This document shows, in pieces, positions 25,182 to 33,396 of a stretch of 35,041 bases of DNA. A program made the translations under genes and the position numbers. This DNA comes from Gammaproteobacteria bacterium (GTDB lineage Bacteria; Pseudomonadota; Gammaproteobacteria; Arenicellales; JAJDZL01): assembly GCA_022823405.1 (NCBI GenBank), contig JAJDXD010000065.1:1-35041 (forward strand). The letters are read 5' to 3'. The notes under the pieces were generated by a model that saw only the letters and a program-made list of their open reading frames with translations, ran no database searches and was not told the origin of the DNA. How positions within the stretch are numbered: the first letter of the stretch is position 1; each line of letters opens with the position of its first letter.

Positions 25182-26171
25182 ATGGAATTTTTAAAGAAAG
25201 ATTTGACTATCGACTTCCTAGGACATCGTCGTGTCGCGGGCATCGTTTCCGGTGTGTTGGTTGTTGTTTGTCTTGCTGCCATTTTGGTACGGGGAATCAA
25301 TTTCGGGCTCGATTTTACGGGTGGCACGCTGGTTGAAATTCGCTATGGGGAACAGGTTAGCGTTGACGATGTGCGCGAAGAGCTTGCAGCCACAGGAATT
25401 GAGGATACAACAGTTCAGTACTTTGGCACCAATCGCGATGTTTTGATTAGGCTACCTTCAGGTCCGGAGTCTGGATCCGCTGCTGAGCAAAGCACAAAAA
25501 TTATCGAAACACTCAGAAAGCCTTATGGTGAAGTGCTGGTTGAATCTCTAGCAGGCGGATTGCAATCGTGTACCAGGAATGACGGTTCTGTCAGTGACTG
25601 TTTTGTACAGATGCGTCGGGTTGAGTTTGTTGGACCGAAAGTTGGACAGGAGTTAGCTGACCAAGGCGGTCTGGCAATGCTTTATGCACTGATTGGCATT
25701 TTGGTTTATGTCGCCTGGCGGTTTGAGTGGCGCTTTGCAATCGGTGCAGTTGCAGCACTCGTTCACGATGTTGTGATTACGGTTGGAATCTTCTCAATTT
25801 TTCAGGTTGATTTTTCGCTCGCTGTTTTGGCAGCTATATTGGCCGTCATTGGATATTCGCTTAACGACACCATCGTGGTGTTTGACCGAAGCCGGGAAAA
25901 TTTCAGAAAGAGCCGCAGTGGCACTGCGATTGAAATCATGAACCGGTCGCTTAATCAGACGCTTCGACGGACAATTCTGACTTCAACTACAACGCTGCTG
26001 GTCGTGTTAACATTGTTGCTGTTTGGTGGAGAGGTCATTTGGGGTTTTGCATTTGCCCTGCTGATCGGTGTGCTCGTTGGTACCTACTCTTCAATATTCG
26101 TTGCAAGTCCTGTTGTATTGGTACTGAGAATATCACGTGAAGATATGGCGTTGGAGGACCAGTCGGCGTAG
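25182..26171 (+). CDS. secF: Protein translocase subunit SecF
   Basis: A 329-residue partner of SecD. The first helix is followed by GLDFTGGTLVEIRYG, the short periplasmic SecF signature. Five further helices follow from residue 160, with the conserved IGYSLNDTIVVFDRSREN containing the Asp needed for proton coupling. Length is typical. It ends the yajC-secD-secF set; a gap of 99 nt with a small hairpin separates it from ribD. Confidence 0.96.
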   Translation: MEFLKKDLTIDFLGHRRVAGIVSGVLVVVCLAAILVRGINFGLDFTGGTLVEIRYGEQVSVDDVREELAATGIEDTTVQYFGTNRDVLIRLPSGPESGSAAEQSTKIIETLRKPYGEVLVESLAGGLQSCTRNDGSVSDCFVQMRRVEFVGPKVGQELADQGGLAMLYALIGILVYVAWRFEWRFAIGAVAALVHDVVITVGIFSIFQVDFSLAVLAAILAVIGYSLNDTIVVFDRSRENFRKSRSGTAIEIMNRSLNQTLRRTILTSTTTLLVVLTLLLFGGEVIWGFAFALLIGVLVGTYSSIFVASPVVLVLRISREDMALEDQSA

Positions 26172-26248
26172 ATTGGTCTGCTGAAGAATAATCTAATGGT
26201 TCGGCCGTCAGTGATCAATCTTCGGTCGCGGCGAATTAATGATGAAAA

Positions 26249-26263
26249 CACCTGGAACAGGTG
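26249..26263 (+). other. Small hairpin just before ribD start
   Basis: CACCTG-GAA-CAGGTG is a perfect 6-bp stem with a 3-nt loop, followed by ATTTT and then the ribD ATG at 26271. The 3' arm lies where a ribosome binding site is expected, so folding could mask it, or the element could weakly terminate transcripts from secF. No FMN riboswitch is present here. Confidence 0.45.
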
Positions 26264-26270
26264 ATTTTAA

Positions 26271-27356
26271 ATGGCGGATCGTTCTGAAGACACATATATG
26301 AGGCAGGCTATTGAGCTCGCCAGGCAGCCTTTGTCCGCACCGCATCCAAACCCTCGAGTGGGTTGTGTCATTGTGGCTGATGGCCAGGTAGTTGCGGAGG
26401 GATTACACCAGGAGGCTGGCACCGATCATGCAGAAGTCGCGGCACTCAAAGCAGAGCGTGACTTTAGGGGCGGCACAATGTACGTTACGTTGGAACCATG
26501 TGCAACACATGGTCGAACACCACCTTGCTCAACACGAATATTGAGCTCTGGAATCAGTCGAGTTGTCATTGCCAGTCCCGACCCCAACCCTGTCAATGGT
26601 GGGTTGGGGATTAAACAGCTGCGTGAAGCTGGAATTCAAACCGAGGTTGGATTGCTCGCCGCCGATGCCCGTGCGATTAATCGTGGTTTTTTCTCAAGAT
26701 ATGAACGAGGCAGACCCTGGGTCACTGCAAAAATTGCAGCCACTTTGGATGGTCGTGTTGCGACCGCCAAGGGAGAAAGCCAGTGGATTACGGGGGAGGC
26801 GGCACGATCTGATGTTCAGCTGCTACGAGCGCAGGCTTCTGCAGTCCTGACGGGTGTGGGAACCGTGTTGGCCGATGACCCTCGATTGAATTGCCGGGTG
26901 GATGGAATTCTACGACAGCCTCTGCGTGTTATTGTTGACAGTCATTTGCGAACTCCTGAAACTGCCGCGCTGTTTACAGTCGAAGGTGACATACTTTTTG
27001 CAACTGGAAAAAAAGTCGAATCGGAGTCGCTTCAAAAGTCTGAAGGCCAAACAAGAATTGTTTCATTTGAGTCTGCCGATGGGCGCGTCGACTGCCGAAA
27101 ATTATTTGACTACCTCTCAGAACTGGAAATGAATGACGTGCTGGTCGAGGCCGGTCCTACGCTAGTCGGTGAGCTCCTACATGCCGAATTGGTTGATGAG
27201 ATGGTCATTTACCTGGCACCTGCCATTCTTGGAGATTCAGCAAAAGCTATGGTTGTCACGCCGGTAATCAAGCGTCTTGTCGACCGTTATCGCGGAGAAA
27301 TCGCAAATGTTCGTTTGGTCGGTAACGATATTCGAATTCAATTTATGCTTCATTAA
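26271..27356 (+). CDS. ribD: Riboflavin biosynthesis deaminase/reductase RibD
   Basis: A 361-residue bifunctional enzyme. The N-terminal cytidine-deaminase-type domain has HAEVAAL and LEPCATHGRTPPC, the zinc ligands and catalytic Glu of the pyrimidine deaminase. From about residue 150 the reductase domain starts at RPWVTAKIAATLDGRVATAKGESQWIT and includes VLTGVGTVLADDPRLNCR. Together they carry out the second and third steps from GTP to riboflavin. Length is typical. It is the first of four riboflavin genes, all on this strand. Confidence 0.96.
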   Translation: MADRSEDTYMRQAIELARQPLSAPHPNPRVGCVIVADGQVVAEGLHQEAGTDHAEVAALKAERDFRGGTMYVTLEPCATHGRTPPCSTRILSSGISRVVIASPDPNPVNGGLGIKQLREAGIQTEVGLLAADARAINRGFFSRYERGRPWVTAKIAATLDGRVATAKGESQWITGEAARSDVQLLRAQASAVLTGVGTVLADDPRLNCRVDGILRQPLRVIVDSHLRTPETAALFTVEGDILFATGKKVESESLQKSEGQTRIVSFESADGRVDCRKLFDYLSELEMNDVLVEAGPTLVGELLHAELVDEMVIYLAPAILGDSAKAMVVTPVIKRLVDRYRGEIANVRLVGNDIRIQFMLH

Positions 27357-27535
27357 TCTACCACCAAGTTGTGATAGTATTGCCGAAGCAGTTGCGTTAT
27401 CAAAAGAATGAGAGAACTATCAGACGTAGATTGGTGCCTTGGCGAATTCGAAAAAATCATTAAAACTCAGAATTCATAATTCATTCGGTAGATGCACAGA
27501 TAGTGCTGGTAATTCTAGTAATTTAGCTATTCGTT

Positions 27536-28180
27536 ATGTTTACAGGAATTGTTGAATCAGTCGGTAGCATTGTTCGCGTTAACCGTTCGGATGCAGGTAT
27601 GGAATTCAGCCTTGTATTGGGACCGGTCGAGCCGGCAAGCCTGAAGCTGGGAGACAGCATCTCAATCAGTGGAGTTTGTTTGACGGTGACTGGGATTCAG
27701 GAACAATCAGTTGATGTACAAGTATCAAACGAAACGATCGCCCGAACCAATTTTGGGCAATATTCAGTCGGAACACAAGTCAACATTGAACGTCCATTGA
27801 CGTTGAACAGCCCGCTGGGAGGACATCTCGTTTCCGGGCATATCGATGGCACAGCAAAATGCGTTAGCATCACGCCCGACGGCGATTCCCATAGAATCGT
27901 ATTTGAAGTTTCCGGCGAAGCACTCGGTAAATTTATGGTTCAGAAAGGATCGGTGACTATCGATGGGATCAGCATGACTGTCAACTCCGTTGTTGACCGG
28001 GAATCATTGACCCAATTTGATGTCAATGTTATTCCGCACACTTTGTCAGTTACAACTCTGGGGTCACTTAGGGTGAATGAATCGGTGCACATTGAAGTTG
28101 ACAATGTTGCTCGCTACGTGAACCGGTTGATGGAGTACTACGGTCTGGAGCGGGCACTCTGCGATAAAGAAAACCAGTAA
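27536..28180 (+). CDS. ribE: Riboflavin synthase alpha chain
   Basis: A 214-residue protein with two tandem lumazine-binding repeats. It begins with the hallmark MFTGIVESVGSI; the second repeat begins around FVTGHIDGTAKC-like sequence (HLVSGHIDGTAKCVSI, about residue 99) and ends with the HTLSVTTLGSLRVNESVHIEVD stretch. It dismutates two 6,7-dimethyl-8-ribityllumazine molecules to riboflavin. It lies 180 nt downstream of ribD and 206 nt upstream of ribB(A), so each may have its own promoter, but I see no strong one. In other nomenclatures this gene is ribC. Confidence 0.95.
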   Translation: MFTGIVESVGSIVRVNRSDAGMEFSLVLGPVEPASLKLGDSISISGVCLTVTGIQEQSVDVQVSNETIARTNFGQYSVGTQVNIERPLTLNSPLGGHLVSGHIDGTAKCVSITPDGDSHRIVFEVSGEALGKFMVQKGSVTIDGISMTVNSVVDRESLTQFDVNVIPHTLSVTTLGSLRVNESVHIEVDNVARYVNRLMEYYGLERALCDKENQ

Positions 28181-28386
28181 ATTCTTTGGCGTCAAATTCG
28201 ATTTAGCCGTCGTTGGTTGACAGACAGGAATTGACGGTTTTGGTAAGAATTTTTTTCGTAGTGCCTGCCGTTCTTTAAATTCTCATTTCCATTGGCGCTT
28301 GACGACAGTGATACGGGGACCGGAGAACAAACTAAAATATAGAGTTTGAATGAATTGAAAGTGATCTATTCTTTACGATTTACCGG

Positions 28387-29535
28387 ATGCCTACTTCACC
28401 AAATCCAACACCCTTGACAGGCAATTTAACGTCAGGTATCAGCCCGATAGAGTCGATTCTGCAAGATTTTGCAGCCGGCAGGATGGTCATACTGGTAGAC
28501 GATGAATCGCGGGAAAATGAAGGTGATCTGCTGTTGGCGGCAGAATGTGTCACCCCAGATCATATTAACTTCATGGCAACGCATGGACGGGGCCTGATTT
28601 GTCTGTCGATGACCGATGAGCGATGCAAGAAGCTTCGCTTACCACTGATGGTCAGAGAAAATACCTCTCCGTATTCGACTGCGTTTACCATTTCAATTGA
28701 GGCAGCGAAAAACGTATCCACTGGAATTTCAGCAGCTGATCGAGCGACAACCATTCAGGCTGCTGTTCATCCCGAGGCACTGCCAACGGACCTGGTCACA
28801 CCGGGACATATTTTCCCAGTGATAGCGGAACCGGGTGGAGTTTTGATTCGGGCTGGCCACACTGAAGCGGGTGGTGATTTGGCGAGACTCTGCGGATTCG
28901 AACCGGCGAGTGTTCTGTGCGAAATTTTAAATCCTGACGGGACGATGGCCAGATTAAGGGATTTGATTGAGTTTAGCAAAAATCACAATTTGAAAATTGG
29001 CACGATTGCTGATTTGATCCGCTATCGGTTGGCGACAGAATCAACAGTGAAGCGTGAAACCGAAAGACGATTGCATACCGACTATGGTGAAGTTCGTGCG
29101 GTTACATATAGGGATGAAGTGAGAAACAGTACGCACCTGGCGTTGGTGAAAGGAGAGATTGAGGCTGATGTTCCAACCATACTGCGGGTGCACGTATTTA
29201 CCGGACTGTCAGAAGTGCTTGACGCGTTTACACCAGGAGGTCATTCGTATTCGGTGCGAAGAGCACTTCAGAGAATCATGCGTGAGGAATCTGGAGCTGT
29301 GGTAATTCTCAATTATCAGCGAGAATTCAGCGGATTGCCAGAGAGTGTCAATGATGCAGAAGGTCAGTCTGGAGACGAAGGCGGCAGTCACGATGTACGG
29401 ATCGTTGGAATAGGCAGCCAGATTGCGGCTGATCTTGGCTTTGGCAAACTCAAAGTACTGGGTCACCCACTCAAAATGCATGGTCTATCTGGATTCGGGC
29501 TGACGGTCGAAGAGTATCTTCCGCCAGAGGATTAA
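28387..29535 (+). CDS. ribB: DHBP synthase with degenerate GTP cyclohydrolase II domain
   Basis: A 382-residue protein. Residues about 20-220 are 3,4-dihydroxy-2-butanone 4-phosphate synthase with VDDESRENEGDL (metal-binding acids), THGRGLICLSM and RAGHTEAGGDLARL. The C-terminal half aligns in layout with GTP cyclohydrolase II but lacks the Cys cluster that binds zinc in RibA (C..GD.F.S.RCDCG): the equivalent stretch is LRVHVFTGLSEVLDAFTPGG, without cysteine. It therefore should make only DHBP, as in the RibBX-type proteins of many proteobacteria. A functional RibA must be encoded elsewhere. It ends 2 nt before ribH. Confidence 0.93.
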   Translation: MPTSPNPTPLTGNLTSGISPIESILQDFAAGRMVILVDDESRENEGDLLLAAECVTPDHINFMATHGRGLICLSMTDERCKKLRLPLMVRENTSPYSTAFTISIEAAKNVSTGISAADRATTIQAAVHPEALPTDLVTPGHIFPVIAEPGGVLIRAGHTEAGGDLARLCGFEPASVLCEILNPDGTMARLRDLIEFSKNHNLKIGTIADLIRYRLATESTVKRETERRLHTDYGEVRAVTYRDEVRNSTHLALVKGEIEADVPTILRVHVFTGLSEVLDAFTPGGHSYSVRRALQRIMREESGAVVILNYQREFSGLPESVNDAEGQSGDEGGSHDVRIVGIGSQIAADLGFGKLKVLGHPLKMHGLSGFGLTVEEYLPPED

Positions 29536-29537
29536 AG

Positions 29538-30017
29538 GTGCAGACAGAGCAATTTTTCGATCTCAAGCCGTTCAATACCAACATCAATGTAGGTTTGGTT
29601 CTCAGCGACTACTATAAGGATATCGCACAAAATTTGCTGTTGGGGGTTGAGAGCGTATTGAACAACTATCCGCAAGTTGGCTTTGAAATTGCGCGAGTTG
29701 CTGGAGCTTGGGAGATTCCATTGGTTAGCCGAGTGATGGCTCAGACCGGTCGCTATCAGGCACTCATCGCGCTCGGTTGTGTTATTCGCGGTGAAACCTC
29801 GCATTTCGATTTTCTGTGCAAGGAGTGTTCCGCGGCATTGATGTCCGTCAGTATGGACTTCACCATTCCCGTAGGCTTTGGCGTGTTAACGGTCGAAACC
29901 TATGCTCAGGCCCAGCAACGTTCAGATATTGATGACATGAAGAAAAATAAGGGACGCGAGGCAGCAATTGGTACATTGCGTTCCCTCTACGCTGTAGCCG
30001 AAATTCGTCAAGGCTAA
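29538..30017 (+). CDS. ribH: 6,7-dimethyl-8-ribityllumazine synthase
   Basis: A 159-residue lumazine synthase that joins DHBP with the ribitylaminopyrimidine. Motifs are VAGAWEIPLVSR, ALGCVIRGETSHFDF with the catalytic histidine, and FGVLTVETYAQAQQRS. The end has the usual NKGREAA. Start is GTG, 2 nt after the ribB stop, with a purine-rich AGAGGA stretch just upstream inside ribB, which indicates translational coupling. It lies directly before the nusB-thiL fusion, the usual neighbour order. Confidence 0.95.
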   Translation: MQTEQFFDLKPFNTNINVGLVLSDYYKDIAQNLLLGVESVLNNYPQVGFEIARVAGAWEIPLVSRVMAQTGRYQALIALGCVIRGETSHFDFLCKECSAALMSVSMDFTIPVGFGVLTVETYAQAQQRSDIDDMKKNKGREAAIGTLRSLYAVAEIRQG

Positions 30018-30030
30018 AAGCCCCAATCCA

Positions 30031-31428
30031 ATGACTGTTTCAGCAAGGCACTACGCAAGGCTGGGTGCCGTTCAATTCCTGTATTCCTGGGATGTCCAGA
30101 ACCAGTCCGTCAATCAAGTCGATGATCAGATTCTGATTGATTCGAATGTATTGCTAAAGGGCGATCTAGTTTATTTTCAAAATCTTCTTAAATCAATTCC
30201 ACCCAAGATATCACAGCTGGATGAAATAATTTCGAAGGTGGTTCACTGGCAAATTGACACGATAGATCCGGTGGTACGCGCGATTTTACGTCTCGGTGTC
30301 TATGAGATGACTTGCGAATACGATGTGCCGCTGAAAGTGATTACGAATGAATGCATTGAACTTTCTCGGGAATTTGGCAATCCTGATAGTTACAAATTCA
30401 TTAATGGAACACTTGACAAGTTAGCATTCAGTGAACATGTTCGTCTCAGTAAACTGATCAAGCGGGGATCGCAGTCACACAGTCGAGAATTCGAGTTGAT
30501 TCAGCGTTATTTTGCGGACCGACAAAGTTATGATGATAGCGTGCTTACGGGAATTGGAGATGATTGTGCAATCGTTGATATTCCCGCAGACCAGCAACTT
30601 TTGGTTACAACCGATACACTGCATGAGAACGTTCATTTTCCAGCATCTACGAAAGCTCGACAGATCGGGTACAAGTCTTTGGCTGTTTCCTTAAGTGACC
30701 TGGCTTCGAAAGGTGCGAAACCGAAATATGCAATGCTGAATCTGTCTCTGCCGGGATATGATCCGACTTGGCTTGCTGAATTTAGTCGCGGGTTCTTTGA
30801 TTTGGCGGCTCAATTTAACATTGGTTTGATTGGCGGCGATACGGTTCGTGGCCCCCTGTCAATCGGAATTACAGCTTTTGGCATTGCAACGGTCGGCCAG
30901 TGTCCGTTGCGTTCAGGCGCTTGTCCCGGAGATGCAATCCATGTGACCGGAACATTAGGTGATGCTGCACTTGGGTTGATTTCTTCTCGCCTTGGCAACT
31001 CACTCAATCGCAAGGATACTGAATATCTTCAGCGAAAACTGGAACTCCCCCAGCCGCGAGTGAACGCGGGTCGGGTTATCGCTCGTTATGCCACATCATC
31101 CATTGATTTGTCGGACGGATTAATTGCAGATCTTTCTCACATTCTTGTTGCCAGTGGTGCAGGCGCTTCAATTGATCTTGAGAAAATTCCGCTTTCACCT
31201 GTTTATCAGAATCTCCTTGCTGACGTGGGTTGGGATTATGCCCTGGCACATGGTGATGATTACGAGTTATGTTTTACTATCAATCAGGACCTGCCGGATT
31301 CTGCAATTGAGGAGGCGGCTGTCCCAATGAGTCGAATTGGCACTGTTGTTGAAGGTGAAGGCATTGAAATCAGACAGTCAAATGGCGAACTCTACCAGAT
31401 TCAGTCTTCCGGATATTCTCATTTCTGA
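30031..31428 (+). CDS. NusB-ThiL fusion protein
   Basis: A 465-residue single reading frame with two domains normally encoded by neighbouring genes. Residues 1-135 are the antitermination factor NusB, with ARHYARLGAVQFLYSWD, IDPVVRAILRLGVYEM and NPDSYKFINGTLDKLA. After a 17-residue linker (about 136-152, rich in Lys and Ser), residues 153-465 are thiamine-monophosphate kinase with EFELIQRYF, GIGDDCAIVDIP, TTDTLHENVHF, LIGGDTVRGPLSIGI and HGDDYELCFTI. NusB binds boxA RNA with NusE for rRNA antitermination; ThiL makes thiamine pyrophosphate. No ATG or GTG lies at the domain border and I see no stop or slippery run there, so the fusion appears real unless a base is missing in the assembly. Confidence 0.93.
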   Translation: MTVSARHYARLGAVQFLYSWDVQNQSVNQVDDQILIDSNVLLKGDLVYFQNLLKSIPPKISQLDEIISKVVHWQIDTIDPVVRAILRLGVYEMTCEYDVPLKVITNECIELSREFGNPDSYKFINGTLDKLAFSEHVRLSKLIKRGSQSHSREFELIQRYFADRQSYDDSVLTGIGDDCAIVDIPADQQLLVTTDTLHENVHFPASTKARQIGYKSLAVSLSDLASKGAKPKYAMLNLSLPGYDPTWLAEFSRGFFDLAAQFNIGLIGGDTVRGPLSIGITAFGIATVGQCPLRSGACPGDAIHVTGTLGDAALGLISSRLGNSLNRKDTEYLQRKLELPQPRVNAGRVIARYATSSIDLSDGLIADLSHILVASGAGASIDLEKIPLSPVYQNLLADVGWDYALAHGDDYELCFTINQDLPDSAIEEAAVPMSRIGTVVEGEGIEIRQSNGELYQIQSSGYSHF

Positions 31429-31445
31429 ATCCCACTTTCCCAAAA

Positions 31446-31934
31446 GTGACAACCTTGAAGCGACGTCCAATCGGATTTAAACCAGCGCTTTGGATCGCGT
31501 TCGGATTTGGAACGGGCTTTGTTCCTAAAGCTCCTGGGACCGCAGGTACGCTGCTTGGCATTCCGTTAGCCATTATGATCAGCCAGATGTCGACCGTTCT
31601 TCAGGTTGTCATATTGGTAGTTTTGTTTGTTCTGGGATGCATGGTGTGTCAGATGGCGGCAGATTGGCTGGGAGAGCAGGATCCTGGAGCAGTTGTTTGG
31701 GATGAAGTGGTCGGTTATTGCGTGGCCATGGCCTTTTTACCGGCAACCCTGACGACCGTTGTGGCGGCATTCATCTTGTTCAGGCTTGCTGACATCGTCA
31801 AGCCCTGGCCTATTTCCTGGTTTGAACGTCGAATTGCCGGTGGCACCGGTATTATGGTGGACGATTTGCTGGCTGGTGTACTGACCAATATCGTCATTCA
31901 CAGCATGATTTATATCGGAATATTGACGCCCTGA
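31446..31934 (+). CDS. pgpA: Phosphatidylglycerophosphatase A
   Basis: A 162-residue membrane enzyme that dephosphorylates phosphatidylglycerol phosphate. Family motifs are FGFGTGFVPKAPGTAGTLLGIPL near the N-terminus, DPGAVVWDEVVGY with the metal-binding acids, FRLADIVKPWPI and GGTGIMVDDLLAGV. Four hydrophobic segments are visible. Start is GTG at 31446, 17 nt after the NusB-ThiL stop. The thiL-pgpA order is common in Gammaproteobacteria. Confidence 0.95.
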   Translation: MTTLKRRPIGFKPALWIAFGFGTGFVPKAPGTAGTLLGIPLAIMISQMSTVLQVVILVVLFVLGCMVCQMAADWLGEQDPGAVVWDEVVGYCVAMAFLPATLTTVVAAFILFRLADIVKPWPISWFERRIAGGTGIMVDDLLAGVLTNIVIHSMIYIGILTP

Positions 31935-32029
31935 TTATTCCAGTGCTGTGAAATCGAAAAATGAAAATCTGAAAGGTCGCTGAAAGCATTAAAATTGAAC
32001 TTTTGAGCACTTGAAACGGTCAAATTGTA

Positions 32030-32416
32030 ATGAAAATCGGATACAAGGAACTGCTTGACAAGGCAATGGCAGAGGTGGAGACGATCTCCGTTGATAAAGC
32101 GCAGGAACTGCACTCCGGCGAAACGGCTCAATTCGTGGATTTAAGAGATATCCGGGAACTGAAAATGGAAGGAAAGGTACCCGGTTCCTACCATATGCCG
32201 AGAGGTATGCTTGAATTCTGGATTGATCCTGAGAGCCCATATTTCAAGTCAATATTTGATCAGGATTGCAAGTTTGTGTTTTATTGCAAGTCAGGTTGGC
32301 GTTCCGCACTGGCGACCCAGACGGCACAAAACATGGGTCTGTCGAATGTCTGTCACATTGATGGTGGATTCGATGCATGGAAGCAGGCTGACGGTCAGGT
32401 CGAAAATTCGGATTGA
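32030..32416 (+). CDS. Rhodanese-domain protein
   Basis: A 128-residue single-domain rhodanese. VDLRDIRELKMEGKVPGSYHMPRGMLEFW has the DxR and GxxxGA-like elements. FYCKSGWRSALA contains the active Cys86 in a six-residue loop, and HIDGGFDAWKQA is the usual end. No signal peptide is present, so it should be cytoplasmic. It may transfer sulfur or act as a persulfide carrier; the partner is unknown. It stands alone, 95 nt after pgpA and 79 nt before the dsbC-like gene. Confidence 0.9.
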   Translation: MKIGYKELLDKAMAEVETISVDKAQELHSGETAQFVDLRDIRELKMEGKVPGSYHMPRGMLEFWIDPESPYFKSIFDQDCKFVFYCKSGWRSALATQTAQNMGLSNVCHIDGGFDAWKQADGQVENSD

Positions 32417-32495
32417 GGTCAATATTTGAAATTTATCCTGGATCTGAAAGTTCAATGCAATCGGGCTGGGATGACACAATTCATAGGATGAAGTT

Positions 32496-33221
32496 ATGAA
32501 GTACGCAACGATCGCACTGGCAATACTGATAACTCTAACTGCAAACAGTATCGCGTTCGCAGATGGCAGTCGAGATGAAGTTAAGGTGGCCATTGAGTCC
32601 CTAATTGGTAGCGAGTTGCCCGATGCAGCGGTTGTCGAATCGGCGACAGATGGAGTTTTTGTCATTGATATAAGCGGGACAATTTATCACGCTTTGCTGA
32701 AAGACTCTGTTTTGCTGATTGGTGAAGCATTTGATCTGGCTCGCGGCGTGAGCCTGAACGAGGAAATCAACAATCGAGGCATCAGTGCTGCCGTAAGTGA
32801 GCTGTCATATGAAGATATGATAATTTTTGCTGCCACTGACAAAAAGCGCTACGTTACCGTGTTTACCGATATCGATTGCTCCTACTGCAGGCGATTCCAT
32901 CAGGAAGTACCGGCGTTGAATGACGCCGGACTGGAAGTTCGTTATGTGGCCTATCCAAGAGCAGGAATAGGGTCGTCAAGTTACGACAAAATCGTGACGG
33001 TTTGGTGTTCAGACAATCCACAGCAGGCGATGACTCGATCAAAGGCAGGTGAAGTGCTGCCGGCGTTGTCTTGCGCGAATCCGGTTGCGGATCACTTCCA
33101 GGCTGGAGTTGATGGAGGCGTAAGGGGCACCCCCACGCTGGTGCTTGACGATGGCAGCGTTATCGGCGGATTTTTACCAGCGGATGATTTACTCGTTCGG
33201 ATTGGTTTAAAAGGCAGCTGA
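32496..33221 (+). CDS. DsbC-like periplasmic thiol:disulfide interchange protein
   Basis: A 241-residue exported protein. The signal peptide MKYATIALAILITLTANSIAFA is cleaved near residue 22. An N-terminal dimerisation region follows (about 25-100), then a thioredoxin-fold domain with VFTDIDCSYCRRFHQEV, whose active pair is Cys128-Ser-Tyr-Cys131, and the cis-proline loop GTPT near the end. A second cysteine pair lies at VWC...LSC, as in E. coli DsbC. It is expected to isomerise wrong disulfides in the periplasm. Length and domain order fit DsbC rather than the larger DsbG. Neighbours are unrelated in function. Confidence 0.92.
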   Translation: MKYATIALAILITLTANSIAFADGSRDEVKVAIESLIGSELPDAAVVESATDGVFVIDISGTIYHALLKDSVLLIGEAFDLARGVSLNEEINNRGISAAVSELSYEDMIIFAATDKKRYVTVFTDIDCSYCRRFHQEVPALNDAGLEVRYVAYPRAGIGSSSYDKIVTVWCSDNPQQAMTRSKAGEVLPALSCANPVADHFQAGVDGGVRGTPTLVLDDGSVIGGFLPADDLLVRIGLKGS

Positions 33222-33396
33222 ATTTACATCAATTGAATAGCGGCAGTTGGTCTGATTGATTTTTCAGTCAATAGTATCTTGATACTGATCGGCTCGTTCA
33301 AAGAACGCAAGAAGTTCTGATTGAATACAAATTTCGGTTCGAATCTGTCGACTGTCACGTAAATGAACTGAGCAAAACTGAGAACGGAAAAACGGA
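33222..33396 (+). promoter_or_regulatory. recA upstream region with inverted repeats
   Basis: This 175-bp region should drive recA. I find no good match to the usual gammaproteobacterial LexA box CTGT-N8-ACAG; the nearest, at 33345-33360, matches only the first half. Two perfect inverted repeats stand out: AGTATC-TT-GATACT at 33273-33286 and CGTTC-AAA-GAACG at 33295-33307. Either could be a diverged LexA operator or simply a transcript hairpin. No convincing -35/-10 pair was identified. Confidence 0.4.

Noticed and set aside
28181-28386. Possible FMN riboswitch upstream of ribB or ribD/ribE
   Set aside because: None of the conserved RFN-element segments (such as AGGA...CTTCGGGGC or the GACCGGTGGT block) can be found in the gaps before ribD, ribE or ribB.
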